Source of the DNA: Variovorax dokdonensis
Lineage (GTDB): Bacteria > Pseudomonadota > Gammaproteobacteria > Burkholderiales > Burkholderiaceae_C
DNA: 64,000 nucleotides
Direction: 5' to 3'
Assembly: GCF_030316895.1 (NCBI RefSeq)
Contig: NZ_JASZYV010000002.1
Span: forward strand, 992,001-1,056,000
Shown in pieces: positions 11,414 to 20,765 of this stretch (positions are counted from its first letter, which is position 1; the number at the start of each line of letters is the position of its first letter). Both the position numbers and the translations under genes were made by a program. The notes under the pieces are model-generated. The model made no database searches, had not been told where the DNA came from, and worked only from the letters and a program-made list of their open reading frames with translations.

Positions 11414-12643
11414 ATGCCCGTCAACCTTTCAGCTCCCGACCCGAAGGCTCTGCATTCCGTCAGTGGCGTGCGCATCGGTGTGACCGAAGCCGGCGTACGC
11501 AAGGCCGGTCGCAAGGACCTGACCGTCGTGCTGCTGGACGAGGGCGCCAGCGTCGGTGGCGTCTTTACCCAGAATCGCTTCTGTGCGGCGCCCGTCCAGG
11601 TTTGCCGCGACCATCTGGCCGCAAATTTCGGCATTCGCGCGCTCGTGATCAACACGGGTAACGCCAATGCCGGTACCGGCGAAGACGGCCTCACTCGCGC
11701 GCGCGCCACGTGCATTGCGGCGGCGCGGTTGCTGGACGTCGCACCGGAGCAGGTGCTGCCGTTCTCCACCGGCGTGATCATGGAGCCGTTGCCACTGGAC
11801 CGCATCGAGGCCGGCCTGCCCGCAGCCATCGACGATGCCAAACCAGAGCATTGGGCGCGCGCCGCCGAGGGCATCATGACGACCGACACCGTACCCAAGG
11901 CCTTCAGCCGCCAGGTGCAAGTCGGCGGAGCTACCATCAATATCACAGGTGTCAGCAAGGGCGCCGGCATGATTCGCCCGAACATGGCCACGATGCTGGG
12001 CTTCATGGCGACTGACGCGTGTGTCGCGCCTGAGTTGATGCAGCCATTGGCTCGCCAGTTGGCCGAGGGCTCCTTCAATCGCGTGACGGTGGATGGCGAT
12101 ACATCCACCAATGATTCCTTCGTGGTCATCGCCACGGGCAAGGCGTCGCATGCGGTCATTCGTACGCTCGACTCCGCCGAGGGGCAAGCGCTCCTGGAGG
12201 CGATGCAGGAAGTGGCGCGTCTGCTGGCGCAGGCGATCGTGCGCGACGGCGAAGGCGCGACCAAGTTCATCACCGTCAAGGTGGAAGGCGGCCGCGACGC
12301 TGCCGAGTGCCGGCAGGTGGCGTACGCGATTGCCCACTCGCCGCTGGTCAAGACGGCGTTCTTCGCGAGTGACCCGAACCTGGGCCGCATCCTGGCGGCG
12401 GTGGGCTATGCAGGGATCGCAGACCTTGACCAGACCGGCATCGACCTCTTCCTGGACGATGTGCATGTGGCCGTCAAGGGCGGACGCAATCCCGCCTACA
12501 GAGAGGAAGACGGACAGCGCGTCATGGCCAGGAGCGAGATCACGGTGCGCGTGGTGCTCGGCCGTGGTCAGGCATCGGACACCGTCTGGACCTGCGACCT
12601 CAGCTACGACTATGTGTCCATCAATGCGGACTACCGCAGCTGA
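11414..12643 (+). CDS. argJ: Bifunctional glutamate N-acetyltransferase / ornithine acetyltransferase ArgJ
   Basis: ArgJ recycles the acetyl group from N-acetylornithine to glutamate in the cyclic arginine pathway; some members also use acetyl-CoA. The 409-residue precursor contains the autoproteolytic site in [13 protein letters not shown], with cleavage expected between Ala192 and Thr193 to give alpha and beta chains and the Thr nucleophile. Other marks are the N-terminal [34 protein letters not shown], and GDTSTND. The ATG at 11414 follows an AGGAGA site. It is 88 bases after secA and 7 bases before the DUF815 gene. Confidence 0.97.
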   Translation: MPVNLSAPDPKALHSVSGVRIGVTEAGVRKAGRKDLTVVLLDEGASVGGVFTQNRFCAAPVQVCRDHLAANFGIRALVINTGNANAGTGEDGLTRARATCIAAARLLDVAPEQVLPFSTGVIMEPLPLDRIEAGLPAAIDDAKPEHWARAAEGIMTTDTVPKAFSRQVQVGGATINITGVSKGAGMIRPNMATMLGFMATDACVAPELMQPLARQLAEGSFNRVTVDGDTSTNDSFVVIATGKASHAVIRTLDSAEGQALLEAMQEVARLLAQAIVRDGEGATKFITVKVEGGRDAAECRQVAYAIAHSPLVKTAFFASDPNLGRILAAVGYAGIADLDQTGIDLFLDDVHVAVKGGRNPAYREEDGQRVMARSEITVRVVLGRGQASDTVWTCDLSYDYVSINADYRS

Positions 12644-12650
12644 TTTTCCG

Positions 12651-13526
12651 ATGAACGACAAATTCGAACGCCTGATCGAGCGCGTCGAGCAACTCATCGA
12701 TCGCGTCCAGGCGGTGCTGCCTCAGCCGCTGACGGCGCCTGCAGACTGGAACGCTTCCATTGCGTGGCGCTACCGCCGCCGCAGTTCGGGGCATGGCACG
12801 CTGGAGCCCGTCCGCCATGTGGCCCAGATGGCGCTGGAGGATCTGAAAGAGATCGACGCGCAGAAAGAAAAGATCGAGCGCAACACGCGCCAGTTCGTGC
12901 AGGGCAAGCCGGCCAACAACGTGCTGCTGACCGGTGCGCGCGGGACCGGCAAGTCTTCGCTCATCCGTGCGTGCCTGCATGCCTTTGCGCCGCAGGGCTT
13001 GCGCCTGATCGAGGTCGACAAGGCTGAGCTGACCGATCTTCCCGACATCATCGAGGTGGTCTCCAACCGGCCCGAGAAGTTCATCATCTTCAGCGACGAT
13101 CTGAGCTTCGACGAGGGCGAGCCGGGCTACAAGGCGCTCAAGAGCATCCTGGACGGCTCGGTGGCCGCGGCCACGCCGAATGTGCTGATCTACGCGACCA
13201 GCAACCGACGCCACCTCCTTCCCGAGTACATGAAGGAAAACCTCACCTATACCCACACCGAGGATGGCGAGGTGCATCCGGGCGAGGTCATTGAAGAGAA
13301 GATTTCTCTTTCCGAGCGCTTCGGCTTGTGGGTGAGCTTCTATCCATTCAGCCAGAGCGAGTATCTGGCGATCGTCGCGCAATGGCTGTCGCACTTTGGC
13401 GCCGACGCGAACGCCATCGAGGCGGCCAGACCAGAGGCCTTGGTGTGGGCGTTGGAGCGCGGCTCTCGCAGCGGGCGCGTGGCCTACCAGTTCGCCCGTG
13501 ACTTCACGGGGCGCGCGGGCGCATGA
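12651..13526 (+). CDS. DUF815 family ATP-binding protein
   Basis: A 291-residue P-loop ATPase of the DUF815 family. Walker A is LLTGARGTGKSSLI (about residues 93-106), a Walker B-like FIIFSDDLSFD follows, and IYATSNRRHLLPE resembles sensor 1 of AAA+ proteins. A C-terminal lid segment contains SRSGRVAYQFARDF. The cellular role of this family is not established. It sits 7 bases behind argJ and overlaps mutT by four bases (ATGA), so it is co-translated with them; this argJ-DUF815-mutT string is common in Burkholderiales. The sequence is complete. Confidence 0.88.
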   Translation: MNDKFERLIERVEQLIDRVQAVLPQPLTAPADWNASIAWRYRRRSSGHGTLEPVRHVAQMALEDLKEIDAQKEKIERNTRQFVQGKPANNVLLTGARGTGKSSLIRACLHAFAPQGLRLIEVDKAELTDLPDIIEVVSNRPEKFIIFSDDLSFDEGEPGYKALKSILDGSVAAATPNVLIYATSNRRHLLPEYMKENLTYTHTEDGEVHPGEVIEEKISLSERFGLWVSFYPFSQSEYLAIVAQWLSHFGADANAIEAARPEALVWALERGSRSGRVAYQFARDFTGRAGA

Positions 13527-13948
13527 CGATGGCGGGCGCTCGCAAGCACACCGAGGTCGCCGTCGGCATCCTGATTCGCAGCGAAGACGACGCGCTCTTG
13601 CTCTCCACGCGGCCCGACGGCAAACCTTACGCCGGGTATTGGGAGTTTCCGGGCGGCAAGATCGAAGCCGGAGAAACGGTCGAGCAGGCCTTGCGGCGCG
13701 AACTGCACGAAGAACTGGGCATCACCATCGGCGCCGCCGAGGTCTGGAAGACCACCGAGCACGACTATCCCCATGCACTGGTTCGCCTCCACTGGTGCAA
13801 GGTGCGCGAATGGCAAGGCGAATTCGAGATGCGGGAAGGCCAAGCGATGTGCTGGCAGCAATTGCCGCTGACGGTCACGCCCGTTTTGCCAGGGGCATTG
13901 CCGGTGCTGGCTTGGATGGCAGAGGAACGCGGTCAGGCGCAGACCTGA
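13523..13948 (+). CDS. mutT: Nudix hydrolase, MutT-type 8-oxo-dGTP diphosphatase
   Basis: MutT removes 8-oxo-dGTP from the nucleotide pool and prevents A:T to C:G errors. The 141-residue protein carries a complete Nudix box at about residues 45-67 (G-x5-E-x7-REL-x-EE-x-GI), preceded by the PYAGYWEFPGGK substrate-side segment typical of MutT. Its length fits the single-domain enzyme; no thiamine-synthase-like C-terminal domain is fused, unlike some relatives in this order. The ATG overlaps the stop of the DUF815 gene. It converges on yacG 42 bases away. Substrate is inferred from family. Confidence 0.9.
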   Translation: MTMAGARKHTEVAVGILIRSEDDALLLSTRPDGKPYAGYWEFPGGKIEAGETVEQALRRELHEELGITIGAAEVWKTTEHDYPHALVRLHWCKVREWQGEFEMREGQAMCWQQLPLTVTPVLPGALPVLAWMAEERGQAQT

Positions 13949-13990
13949 AGCGATATCTCACTTGCAGATCGCCCGCCGACTGCTGCGGCG

Positions 13991-14203
13991 CTATTGCAAG
14001 CGCGGATCGCCAAAAGGCTCGTCGTCGGGAGGAGCCTCCGCGGGCAATTTGAACTCCTCATTCGCCCAAGCGCCCAGGTCCACCCCCTTGCAGCGCGCGC
14101 TGCAAAAAGGTCGGTAGGGATTCTCTGGGCTGTACACACTGTCGCGTCCGCAGGCTGGGCAGCGGACTGTGCGGGCGCTGAACTTTGGCTTGGTGTCTGT
14201 CAT
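13991..14203 (-). CDS. yacG: DNA gyrase inhibitor / zinc-binding protein YacG
   Basis: A 70-residue protein with the YacG zinc site: CPACG near the N-terminus and CSARC about 17 residues later, followed by VDLGAWANEEF and an acidic C-terminus. In E. coli YacG binds GyrB and blocks DNA gyrase. It is the last gene of the pilB-pilC-pilD-coaE-zapD-yacG string. The ATG at 14203 gives the usual N-terminus; an ATG three codons upstream (14212) is equally open and neither has a good ribosome-binding site. Confidence 0.9.
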   Translation of the reverse strand: MTDTKPKFSARTVRCPACGRDSVYSPENPYRPFCSARCKGVDLGAWANEEFKLPAEAPPDDEPFGDPRLQ

Positions 14204-14246
14204 GCGGGCCATCGGGGCGAGATCGGCAGAAGAATGCGCAGCAAGG

Positions 14247-15002
14247 TCAGGCGCAAAGCGTCAGTTCGAAGCTCGCGTCGTCGTTGGTGGCGTGGAGTCG
14301 ATCGTCGGAGCCATGGCGCATCAGCCGCACCGACACCATCAGTCGATTCCCGCTGATCTCCGGAATCAGCCCGAGTGCCGGGTCGATGCGAAGCCGCAGC
14401 AGTTGAAAGCTGCGCCCCTGCGGCAAGGTTTGCTGGTACTGCCCGCCGGACGACATGACCTTGTAGGGCACGTCCGCTTCGCGCAGCAGTTTGAGCAGCA
14501 GATAGATCGACTCGGCCATCGGCGCCAGGGTGGAAGCCCAGCGCTCGATGTCGGCGCGTCGCTCCGCGGGTGAGTGATGTTGCCAGGCATAGTAAGCAGG
14601 CAGGTCGAACTCACAGGTGCCGCCGGGTATGTTGGCCCGACTGCGAATGCTCATCAGCCATTCGTTCTCGGTCAGTCCTTGTCCCGCCTTGCCTGTAGCG
14701 GCGTTGAGCGTGTTGAAGTTGCGCTCCAACTGTCCGATGACTTGCTCCAGCACCTCCTCCGAGATGGCGGGATTGCCGCGATAGCTGGCGAACACGCTCT
14801 TGTGCTTGTCCAGGTCGCGCATCACGTCGGACTTGAGATCGGCACGCGCCGAGACATCCATGATTTCGAAGATGGTCACCAGCGCGTAGTGGTGAAGCAG
14901 GGGCGAATCGCTAGGCACCAGTTCGCCAAGACGGCGAAACAGGTGTTCGAGCCGCAGGTAGGTGCGGATGCGTTCGTTGAAAGGGTATTCGTAGAGGATC
15001 AC
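14247..15002 (-). CDS. zapD: Cell division protein ZapD
   Basis: ZapD binds the C-terminus of FtsZ and bundles FtsZ filaments at the division site. The 251-residue protein starts with the family N-terminus ILYEYPFNERIRTYLRLEHLF and contains CEFDLPAYYAWQHHSPAERR, both typical. The start codon is GTG at 15002, fixed by this conserved N-terminus. It is between coaE (58 bases upstream) and yacG (43 bases downstream), the standard order in Betaproteobacteria. Length is normal. Confidence 0.94.
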   Translation of the reverse strand: MILYEYPFNERIRTYLRLEHLFRRLGELVPSDSPLLHHYALVTIFEIMDVSARADLKSDVMRDLDKHKSVFASYRGNPAISEEVLEQVIGQLERNFNTLNAATGKAGQGLTENEWLMSIRSRANIPGGTCEFDLPAYYAWQHHSPAERRADIERWASTLAPMAESIYLLLKLLREADVPYKVMSSGGQYQQTLPQGRSFQLLRLRIDPALGLIPEISGNRLMVSVRLMRHGSDDRLHATNDDASFELTLCA

Positions 15003-15060
15003 GCGGGTTGGTTTCCAGTCGGGATCGTCAGATTGCAGGATTCGGCAAGGGCCGCAGCGC

Positions 15061-15711
15061 TCAGACGGCAGGTAGCGCCCATTGTCGCCACAGTTTGCGT
15101 ACTTCGTCTTCGAGTTGCGCGAAAGTCAGATTTTCGTTGCAAATGATGGCGTCGGCAGCAGCGCGTCGTTGTGCTCTTGATGCTTGCTGAGCGATCACAG
15201 CCCTTACCGCCTCGGGGGACCAGCCGGATCGGTCGACGACTCGTTGCATTTGATGCGCTTCGCTTGCATCGATGACGAGGACGAAATCGACAATTCTGCG
15301 CCATCGCTGCGATTCCACAAGAAGTGGCACATCAAAGACGACGGCATTGCCGCTCGCCGCGGCGGCCTGACGCTCGCATTCCTGCCCGATGAGGGGGTGA
15401 AGAATGGCTTCGAGCCGGCGCTTCGCCTGCGCGTCGGCAAACACCAGGGATCGCATCCTGTCCCGATCGAGGCTGCCGTCCGGGGCAACCATCTGCGTGC
15501 CGAACTCGGCCGCGATGGCTGGCATGGCGGCCCCGTGTGCGAGCGTCATGGAGCGCGCGATGGCATCGGTGTCCACCAGCGTGGCCCCCAGGCCAACCAG
15601 CATCCGGGCGACGGTGCTCTTGCCGCTTCCGATGCCGCCGGTCAGGCCGATTCGATGCACGCGCGTCTGCTGTCCGGGGGTCAACCCAGCGGAAAGGCGA
15701 ACGGAATCCAT
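15061..15711 (-). CDS. coaE: Dephospho-CoA kinase
   Basis: CoaE phosphorylates the ribose 3' hydroxyl of dephospho-CoA, the last step of coenzyme A synthesis. The P-loop GLTGGIGSGKST lies near the N-terminus, followed by LVDTDAIAR and VFDVPLLVES, all family marks. The ATG at 15711 gives 216 residues and overlaps the end of pilD by 31 bases; a GTG at 15660, giving a shorter N-terminus closer to E. coli CoaE, is a real alternative. The long frame upstream is pilD read out of phase, not a fusion. It lies in the pilBCD-coaE-zapD-yacG operon. Confidence 0.94.
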   Translation of the reverse strand: MDSVRLSAGLTPGQQTRVHRIGLTGGIGSGKSTVARMLVGLGATLVDTDAIARSMTLAHGAAMPAIAAEFGTQMVAPDGSLDRDRMRSLVFADAQAKRRLEAILHPLIGQECERQAAAASGNAVVFDVPLLVESQRWRRIVDFVLVIDASEAHQMQRVVDRSGWSPEAVRAVIAQQASRAQRRAAADAIICNENLTFAQLEDEVRKLWRQWALPAV

Positions 15712-16634
15712 TGCCGAACTGTATCCGGCCCGGCGACGAGGCAAACCAGGCCCGCGCCTGCCAGGAACGGCCCGAAGGAGATGGGAATGTCCTTGTGCGC
15801 CAGCTTGCCCGCTAGCAGCAGGATGCTGCCGAGCACAGCGCCTACGAGAGACGAGACCAGCACGATGGCAATCAGATAACCCGAACCCAGCCATGCGCCG
15901 AGCGCGGCCAACAGCTTGAAGTCGCCGTAGCCCATGCCTTGCTTGCCCGTGGCCAAGCGGTAGGCGTGGTAGATCAACCAAAGTCCGAGGTAGCCGAAAA
16001 CGGCTCCCCAGATCGCGGACGCAAGCGGAACGCCGGTCAGACCCAGCGCCGCGCCGATCAAGCCCAACCACAGCAATGCGTAGTTGAGCGAATCGGGCAG
16101 ATATTGCGTGTCCAGATCGATCAGGAACTGGCACACCAGCAACGCGGCAAAGGCAGCCCAAAGCGCGCCGGTCATTGTCAGACCGAAGCGCCAGGCGCAA
16201 AGAGCAAACAGTGCGCCCGTCACGAGTTCGACGACTGGATAGCGCAGGCTGATGCGCGCCTTGCACGACGCGCAGCGGCCGCGCAGGAACAAGTAACTGA
16301 TCACCGGAACGTTCTGATAGAAGCGCACCGGTGCCCCGCAATGTCCGCAGCGCGACGCCGGCCGCATCAGGTTGAACGCGGGCAGGGCGTCGACTTGCTC
16401 GGCCGCTGCCGTGGCCGCCTTCTCGAGGGCAGGCGGGGTGTTGGCGTTCGGTCCGAAGACCAGGCTCCACAGCGAGGGAACGCCATCGACCTTCATGAGG
16501 TTGCCGATCGCGTCGTTCAGCCACTGGCGATACATCATCACCGGGACGCGGTAGACCACCACATTGAGAAAGCTGCCGACGAGCAAACCGAGAACGCCGC
16601 CGAAGACGGCGTCCAGCCCTTGCGAACCGAGCAT
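15681..16634 (-). CDS. pilD: Prepilin peptidase / N-methyltransferase PilD
   Basis: PilD cleaves the leader of type IV prepilins (and type II pseudopilins) and methylates the new N-terminus. The 317-residue inner-membrane protein has an N-terminal A24_N domain starting GLLVGSFLNVVVYRVP, two zinc-type pairs (CGHC and CASC), and the A24 catalytic aspartates in FLIDLDTQYLPD and GYGDFK, in a body of about eight membrane helices. The acidic residues needed for both activities are present. Its ATG overlaps the pilC stop by one base (TGATG). Confidence 0.96.
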   Translation of the reverse strand: MLGSQGLDAVFGGVLGLLVGSFLNVVVYRVPVMMYRQWLNDAIGNLMKVDGVPSLWSLVFGPNANTPPALEKAATAAAEQVDALPAFNLMRPASRCGHCGAPVRFYQNVPVISYLFLRGRCASCKARISLRYPVVELVTGALFALCAWRFGLTMTGALWAAFAALLVCQFLIDLDTQYLPDSLNYALLWLGLIGAALGLTGVPLASAIWGAVFGYLGLWLIYHAYRLATGKQGMGYGDFKLLAALGAWLGSGYLIAIVLVSSLVGAVLGSILLLAGKLAHKDIPISFGPFLAGAGLVCLVAGPDTVRQWIPFAFPLG

Positions 16635-17854
16635 CAGACGACCTGGCCGAGCTTGAAGATGGGCAGATACATCGACACCACGATGCCGCCGATGATCACA
16701 CCCAGGAAGACGATGATGATCGGCTCCATCAGGCTGGACAGGCCCGCCACCATGTCGTCGACCTCTTGCTCGTAGAAGTCGGCGGCCTTGCCCAGCATGT
16801 GATCGATCGAACCGGATTCCTCGCCGATTGCCGTCATCTGAATCACCATCGAGGGGAACAGGTTGGCATTGGTCATCGCGCTGGTCAGGCTCGTGCCGGT
16901 CGATACCTCTTGCTGGATCTTGGTCGTCGCGTCTGCGTACACCGAGTTGCCCGACGCACCGCCGACCGAATCCAAAGCCTCCACCAGCGGAACGCCGGCG
17001 GCGAACATGGTGGCCAGGGTGCGCGTCCAGCGCGCGATGCAGGACTTGTTGATCAGGTCGCCGAAGATCGGCATGCGCAGCAGCAGTCGGTCCATGACCT
17101 GCTGCACGCGCTCGTTGCGCTTCCAGGCCTGCATGAAGAAATACAGGCCGCCGCCGATGACGCCGAAGATCAACCACCAGTAGGACACGAAGAACTCGCT
17201 CATTCCCATCACGAAGAGGGTAGGGGCCGGGAGGTCTGCGCCAAACGAGGTGAACACCTGCTTGAAGGCCGGAATCACGAAGATCATGATGATCGACACG
17301 ACCACGAAGGCCACCACGATCACGGAGGTCGGATACATCAGGGCCGACTTGATCTTGCCCTTGATCGCCTCGGTCTTTTCCATGTAAGTGGCCAGCCGGT
17401 CGAGCAAGTCTTCCAGGATACCGGCCGCTTCACCGGCCTCGACCAGGTTGCAGTAGAGGCTGTCGAAGTACTTGGGGTACTTGCGGAAGGCCGACGACAG
17501 GGACGTGCCGGTCTCGACATCCGCGCGGATGTCGTTGAGCAACCTGCTCACGCTGGCGTTGGCGTTGCCCCGACCCACGATGTCGAATGCCTGCAGCAAA
17601 GGCACGCCGGCCTTCATCATGGTGGCCAACTGCCGGGTGAAGATCGCGATGTCCTTCGGCTTGATGGCCTTGCCGGAGCTCATCCGCTTCTTCTTGATCT
17701 TGGTCGTCAGAACGCCTTGTCGGCGCAGCGAAGCCATGACCTGGTTCTCGCCCGCGGCCCGCGTTTCGCCGCGAACGACTTTGCCGTTGCGGTCCTTGCC
17801 TTCCCATTCGAAGACGAATTCCTTGTGAGTGCGAGCAGATGCGGCGGTGGCCAT
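16634..17854 (-). CDS. pilC: Type IV pilus inner-membrane platform protein PilC
   Basis: PilC is the polytopic platform that couples the PilB/PilT motors to pilus growth. The 406-residue protein has two repeated T2SSF domains: the first with FTRQLATMMKAGVPLLQAFDIVG, the second with WTRTLATMFAAGVPLVEALDSVG, each followed by membrane helices. The N-terminus VFEWEGKDRNGKVVRGE is typical of PilC. It lies 21 bases behind pilB and overlaps pilD. No defect seen. Confidence 0.96.
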   Translation of the reverse strand: MATAASARTHKEFVFEWEGKDRNGKVVRGETRAAGENQVMASLRRQGVLTTKIKKKRMSSGKAIKPKDIAIFTRQLATMMKAGVPLLQAFDIVGRGNANASVSRLLNDIRADVETGTSLSSAFRKYPKYFDSLYCNLVEAGEAAGILEDLLDRLATYMEKTEAIKGKIKSALMYPTSVIVVAFVVVSIIMIFVIPAFKQVFTSFGADLPAPTLFVMGMSEFFVSYWWLIFGVIGGGLYFFMQAWKRNERVQQVMDRLLLRMPIFGDLINKSCIARWTRTLATMFAAGVPLVEALDSVGGASGNSVYADATTKIQQEVSTGTSLTSAMTNANLFPSMVIQMTAIGEESGSIDHMLGKAADFYEQEVDDMVAGLSSLMEPIIIVFLGVIIGGIVVSMYLPIFKLGQVV

Positions 17855-17875
17855 GGATTCTCCGGAAATCGGCTG

Positions 17876-19606
17876 TTATTCGTTGGTGACTGCCACCACT
17901 TCCTCGAGTGATGTCAGGCCCTGCATGACCTTCTGCAGGCCAGATTGCCGCAGCGTGCGGACGCCCTCGGTCTCGGCTTGCTGCGAGATTTCGAGAGCAC
18001 TTCCATCGCGCAGGATGATCTTCTGGATCTCTTCGCTGATCGGCATCACCTGGTAGATGCCGACGCGACCCTTGTAGCCGCCATTGCAGGCGTTGCAGCC
18101 GACAGGTCGATAGGGCTTCCACCCGCCGAGTTCGCTCGGCTTGAAGCCCGCATCGATCAGGGCCTCGGTCGGTACGTCGTGCGGCTCGCGGCAGACCACG
18201 CAAAGGCGCCGCGCCAGGCGCTGAGCGGTGATCAAGATCACGCTGGACGCGATGTTGAAGGGCGCGATGCCCATGTTGCGCATCCGTGTGAGCGTGGTTG
18301 GCGCGTCGTTGGTGTGCAGCGTCGACAGCACCAAGTGACCGGTCTGCGCCGCCTTGATGGCGATATCGGCCGTTTCGAGGTCGCGGATTTCGCCGACCAT
18401 GATGATGTCGGGATCCTGGCGCAGGAAGGCGCGCAGCGCTGCCGCAAACGTCAGCCCCGCCTTGTCGTTGACGTTGACCTGGTTGACGCCGGGCAGGTTG
18501 ATTTCGGATGGGTCCTCAGCGGTCGCGATGTTCACGCCGGGCTTGTTGAGCAGGTTCAGGCAGGTGTACAGCGACACCGTCTTGCCCGAGCCCGTCGGCC
18601 CCGTTACCAGCACCATGCCGTAAGGACGGCCAATGGCGTTGAGCAGGCGTTCCTTTTCCTGAGCGTCGTAGCCGAGAGCGTCGATGCCCAGCCGAGCGCT
18701 GCTGGGATCGAGAATACGGATCACGATCTTTTCGCCGAACAGGGTGGGCAGCGTGCTGACGCGGAAGTCGATCACGCGGTCGGGGCCCACCTTGAGCTTC
18801 ATCCGGCCGTCTTGCGGAATCCGCTTTTCCGAGATGTCGAGGCGAGAGATGACCTTGATGCGAGACGCCAGCTTTTCCTTGATGACGACCGGTGGGGTTG
18901 CGATTTCGCGCAGTTCCCCATCGACCCGGAAGCGCACCCGGTAGCTGTGCTCGTACGGTTCGAAGTGAATGTCCGATGCCCGCATGCTGAAGGCATCCAG
19001 CAGCATCTTGTGAAGAAAGCGCACGACTGGCGCGTCCTCGACCTCGGCGGCCACCGCCTGATCGTTCGATTCCTGCGAATCTGAGCTCTCGTCGAACTCG
19101 AATTCCGTGCCGACGATGCTGTCGATGGTCTCCGAAGCGCTGACAGCGGCAGCCTCGATCAGGCGGGTCAGCTTGTCGTATTCGGCGATGACCAGGTCGA
19201 CGCCCATTTGCGAGGCGAACTTGATCTTCTCGACGGCCTGTTGGTCCGACGGATCGGCCGTGGCCACGATCAACCGATTGTTGCGCTTGCTGAGGACGAC
19301 GACGCGATAGTCGACGCACAACTTTGGATCTAGGAGGTCCTTGGGAAGGCGTTGCGGGTCGACGGCATCGAGGTCCAGCAGCGGTGCACCAAATGCGCTG
19401 GACAGGGTATGTGCAAGGTCGGACGCGGAAACCGCGCCACTGCCCGTCAGTTCTGCAATGAAGCTGTTGCGCGATGCCTTGGATTTGCGATAGATGTCTT
19501 CTGCAGTCCGGGCCTGCAGGTTGCCGGCGGCAATGAGTGCACGAGCCAGCCCCGGCAATGCCACGGGGGTGCTGTCTCTTGCGAGCGGATCTGCTGCGGC
19601 AGCCAT
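17876..19606 (-). CDS. pilB: Type IV-A pilus assembly ATPase PilB
   Basis: PilB is the hexameric ATPase that powers pilus extension. The 576-residue protein has an N-terminal T2SSE_N/MshEN domain (about residues 1-170), then the motor domain with Walker A GPTGSGKT, the Asp box, Walker B (DPDIIMVGEIRD) and a His box (TGHLVLSTLHTNDA). A four-cysteine zinc site follows (CVVC and CNAC segments). The preferred start is ATG 19606; the frame is open one TTG codon further. It is first of the pil-coaE-zapD-yacG string; no pilin gene is in the window. Confidence 0.96.
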   Translation of the reverse strand: MAAAADPLARDSTPVALPGLARALIAAGNLQARTAEDIYRKSKASRNSFIAELTGSGAVSASDLAHTLSSAFGAPLLDLDAVDPQRLPKDLLDPKLCVDYRVVVLSKRNNRLIVATADPSDQQAVEKIKFASQMGVDLVIAEYDKLTRLIEAAAVSASETIDSIVGTEFEFDESSDSQESNDQAVAAEVEDAPVVRFLHKMLLDAFSMRASDIHFEPYEHSYRVRFRVDGELREIATPPVVIKEKLASRIKVISRLDISEKRIPQDGRMKLKVGPDRVIDFRVSTLPTLFGEKIVIRILDPSSARLGIDALGYDAQEKERLLNAIGRPYGMVLVTGPTGSGKTVSLYTCLNLLNKPGVNIATAEDPSEINLPGVNQVNVNDKAGLTFAAALRAFLRQDPDIIMVGEIRDLETADIAIKAAQTGHLVLSTLHTNDAPTTLTRMRNMGIAPFNIASSVILITAQRLARRLCVVCREPHDVPTEALIDAGFKPSELGGWKPYRPVGCNACNGGYKGRVGIYQVMPISEEIQKIILRDGSALEISQQAETEGVRTLRQSGLQKVMQGLTSLEEVVAVTNE

Positions 19607-19954
19607 CAACTGTTGTTAGAAGTCGTCACAAAATGATTCTTCATCATCGCCGATCGCACCGGCGGTGTAAATCGTGATGATGGGCGAGTGCTGCGCAGCA
19701 TTTGGCATTACTCGGCCCAAAGTCTCAAGGGGCGCCATGGCATGTTTCCCCTCTGGCGGACCGTTCGCCGGCACAGTCGGCGAAGGATAGCGCAATGCCG
19801 GTAGCGGGTGCTCACGATCGCTGTCGCCTCGAGTTGTGTGTCTATTTCTTGCCACGCCGACTCGCAGACCTAGTGCGAAGTGCTTAGTCCTGGAGTTCGC
19901 ATCGCGGCTGGCAAAGGCCACGGGGTCGCTCGAATGTCTTCGCCGGGCGGAAAT
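19607..19954. other. Non-coding stretch upstream of pilB
   Basis: About 350 bases between the pilB start and the tRNA-Lys terminator. A 125-codon minus-strand frame crosses it but has no recognisable domain and unusual composition, so it is not called. I see no convincing sigma-54 or sigma-70 pilB promoter here; one must lie within it. Confidence 0.5.
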
Positions 19955-19990
19955 GAAAAAGGCACCCGGGTCTGGAGACCTGGGTGCCTT
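19955..19990 (-). terminator. Terminator after tRNA-Lys
   Basis: On the minus strand a long near-perfect hairpin (AAGGCACCC at one arm, GGGTGCCTT at the other, with GGTCT/AGACC pairing inside) is followed by a T run. It lies 6 bases beyond the tRNA-Lys CCA end. Confidence 0.85.
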
Positions 19991-19996
19991 CAATGT

Positions 19997-20072
19997 TGGT
20001 GGGCCCTGAGTGACTCGAACACTCGACCTACGGATTAAGAGTCCGCTGCTCTACCAACTGAGCTAAGAGCCC
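19997..20072 (-). tRNA. tRNA-Lys (anticodon CTT)
   Basis: A 76-base cloverleaf with encoded CCA. Acceptor GGGCTCT/AGGGCCC, D-stem GCTC/GAGC, anticodon stem GCGGA/TCCGT with loop CTCTTAA, T-stem GAGTG/CACTC with loop TTCGAGT. All stems pair, allowing G-T pairs. Confidence 0.95.
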
Positions 20073-20405
20073 TTGAACTGTTCGCTCAAGGCGCCTGACG
20101 AAGGGGTGCACTGACTCAATGCTGCCTCGTAGGCTTTTGGCGTGCCCGAATAAACTTTGTTGTTTGATTTCAGGCAATCCGTCGATTATAGCCCACTTTT
20201 TAGCGTGGAGTCCAACGAGCGCTGGCAATGTTGAAAGACTATCGATGGATAGACCGGAGGTATTCAGCGGCACAAAACAAATGTTTCAATGTGTTGCTGG
20301 TTCGCAAAACTGCCAAATAGTGCCGGTCTTCGGGCAGTGCGAATCGCCCATGCGCGTGCTTTGTGGACCTACGATGACCCATCCGCAACAAGCACTCCAT
20401 TGCAC
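20073..20405. other. Intergenic region with a minus-strand promoter
   Basis: A 333-base stretch between tRNA-Lys and the DUF4124 gene. The only clear element is a minus-strand promoter: TTGGAC (20215-20210), 19 bases, TATAAT (20190-20185). It would give tRNA-Lys a leader of about 105 bases. No coding sequence is supported here. Confidence 0.5.
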
Positions 20406-20717
20406 ATGCCGGCCCTCTTTCACTCTTACGCGCGTCGCGCAACTGTGCTGCTTGTGCTCTCCGGTGCAAGCCTTGGCGTTGCAGCGCAAATTCATCGCTG
20501 CAAGGATGAAAGCGGTCAACTGGTGATCTCGGATCGGCCGTGCGAAGCCAATCCATCGATGCAAGGCTCGCAGCAAGGGTCCTCCGATGCCGTGGCGAGT
20601 CGAATCGCCGCGCCCCAGATGGCGGCCGTGCGCTTGCGCGACGCCGATGCGGCCTACGCATTCATTCCCGAGCGAGATGGCCGACCGACACGTTCGGCAC
20701 AACCCGCTCCGAAATAA
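20406..20717 (+). CDS. Small secreted DUF4124-domain protein
   Basis: A 103-residue protein with an N-terminal signal peptide (ARRATVLLVLSGASLGVAAQ) followed directly by a DUF4124-like segment IHRCKDESGQLVISDRPC, in which the two Cys flank a YxW/ISD-type strand. The rest is low complexity, ending in PTRSAQPAPK. DUF4124 proteins are common in Burkholderiales periplasms and have no assigned function. The ATG at 20406 is chosen because it opens the signal peptide; an upstream in-frame extension lacks support. It converges on a MarR gene. Function unknown. Confidence 0.7.
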   Translation: MPALFHSYARRATVLLVLSGASLGVAAQIHRCKDESGQLVISDRPCEANPSMQGSQQGSSDAVASRIAAPQMAAVRLRDADAAYAFIPERDGRPTRSAQPAPK

Positions 20718-20765
20718 CAGACCCTCCGCGCGCCGTGATTGCGCGACGTCGGCCGGCAAGCCCGG

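Noticed and set aside
15061-16524. Apparent 487-residue fusion ending in dephospho-CoA kinase
   Set aside because: The N-terminal part is pilD read in another phase; the kinase begins at 15711.
15681-17177. Apparent 498-residue PilD with N-terminal extension
   Set aside because: The extension is pilC read in another phase; PilD begins at 16634.
19616-19993. Minus-strand open frame of 125 codons upstream of pilB
   Set aside because: Overlaps the tRNA-Lys terminator, has no family resemblance and no ribosome-binding site.
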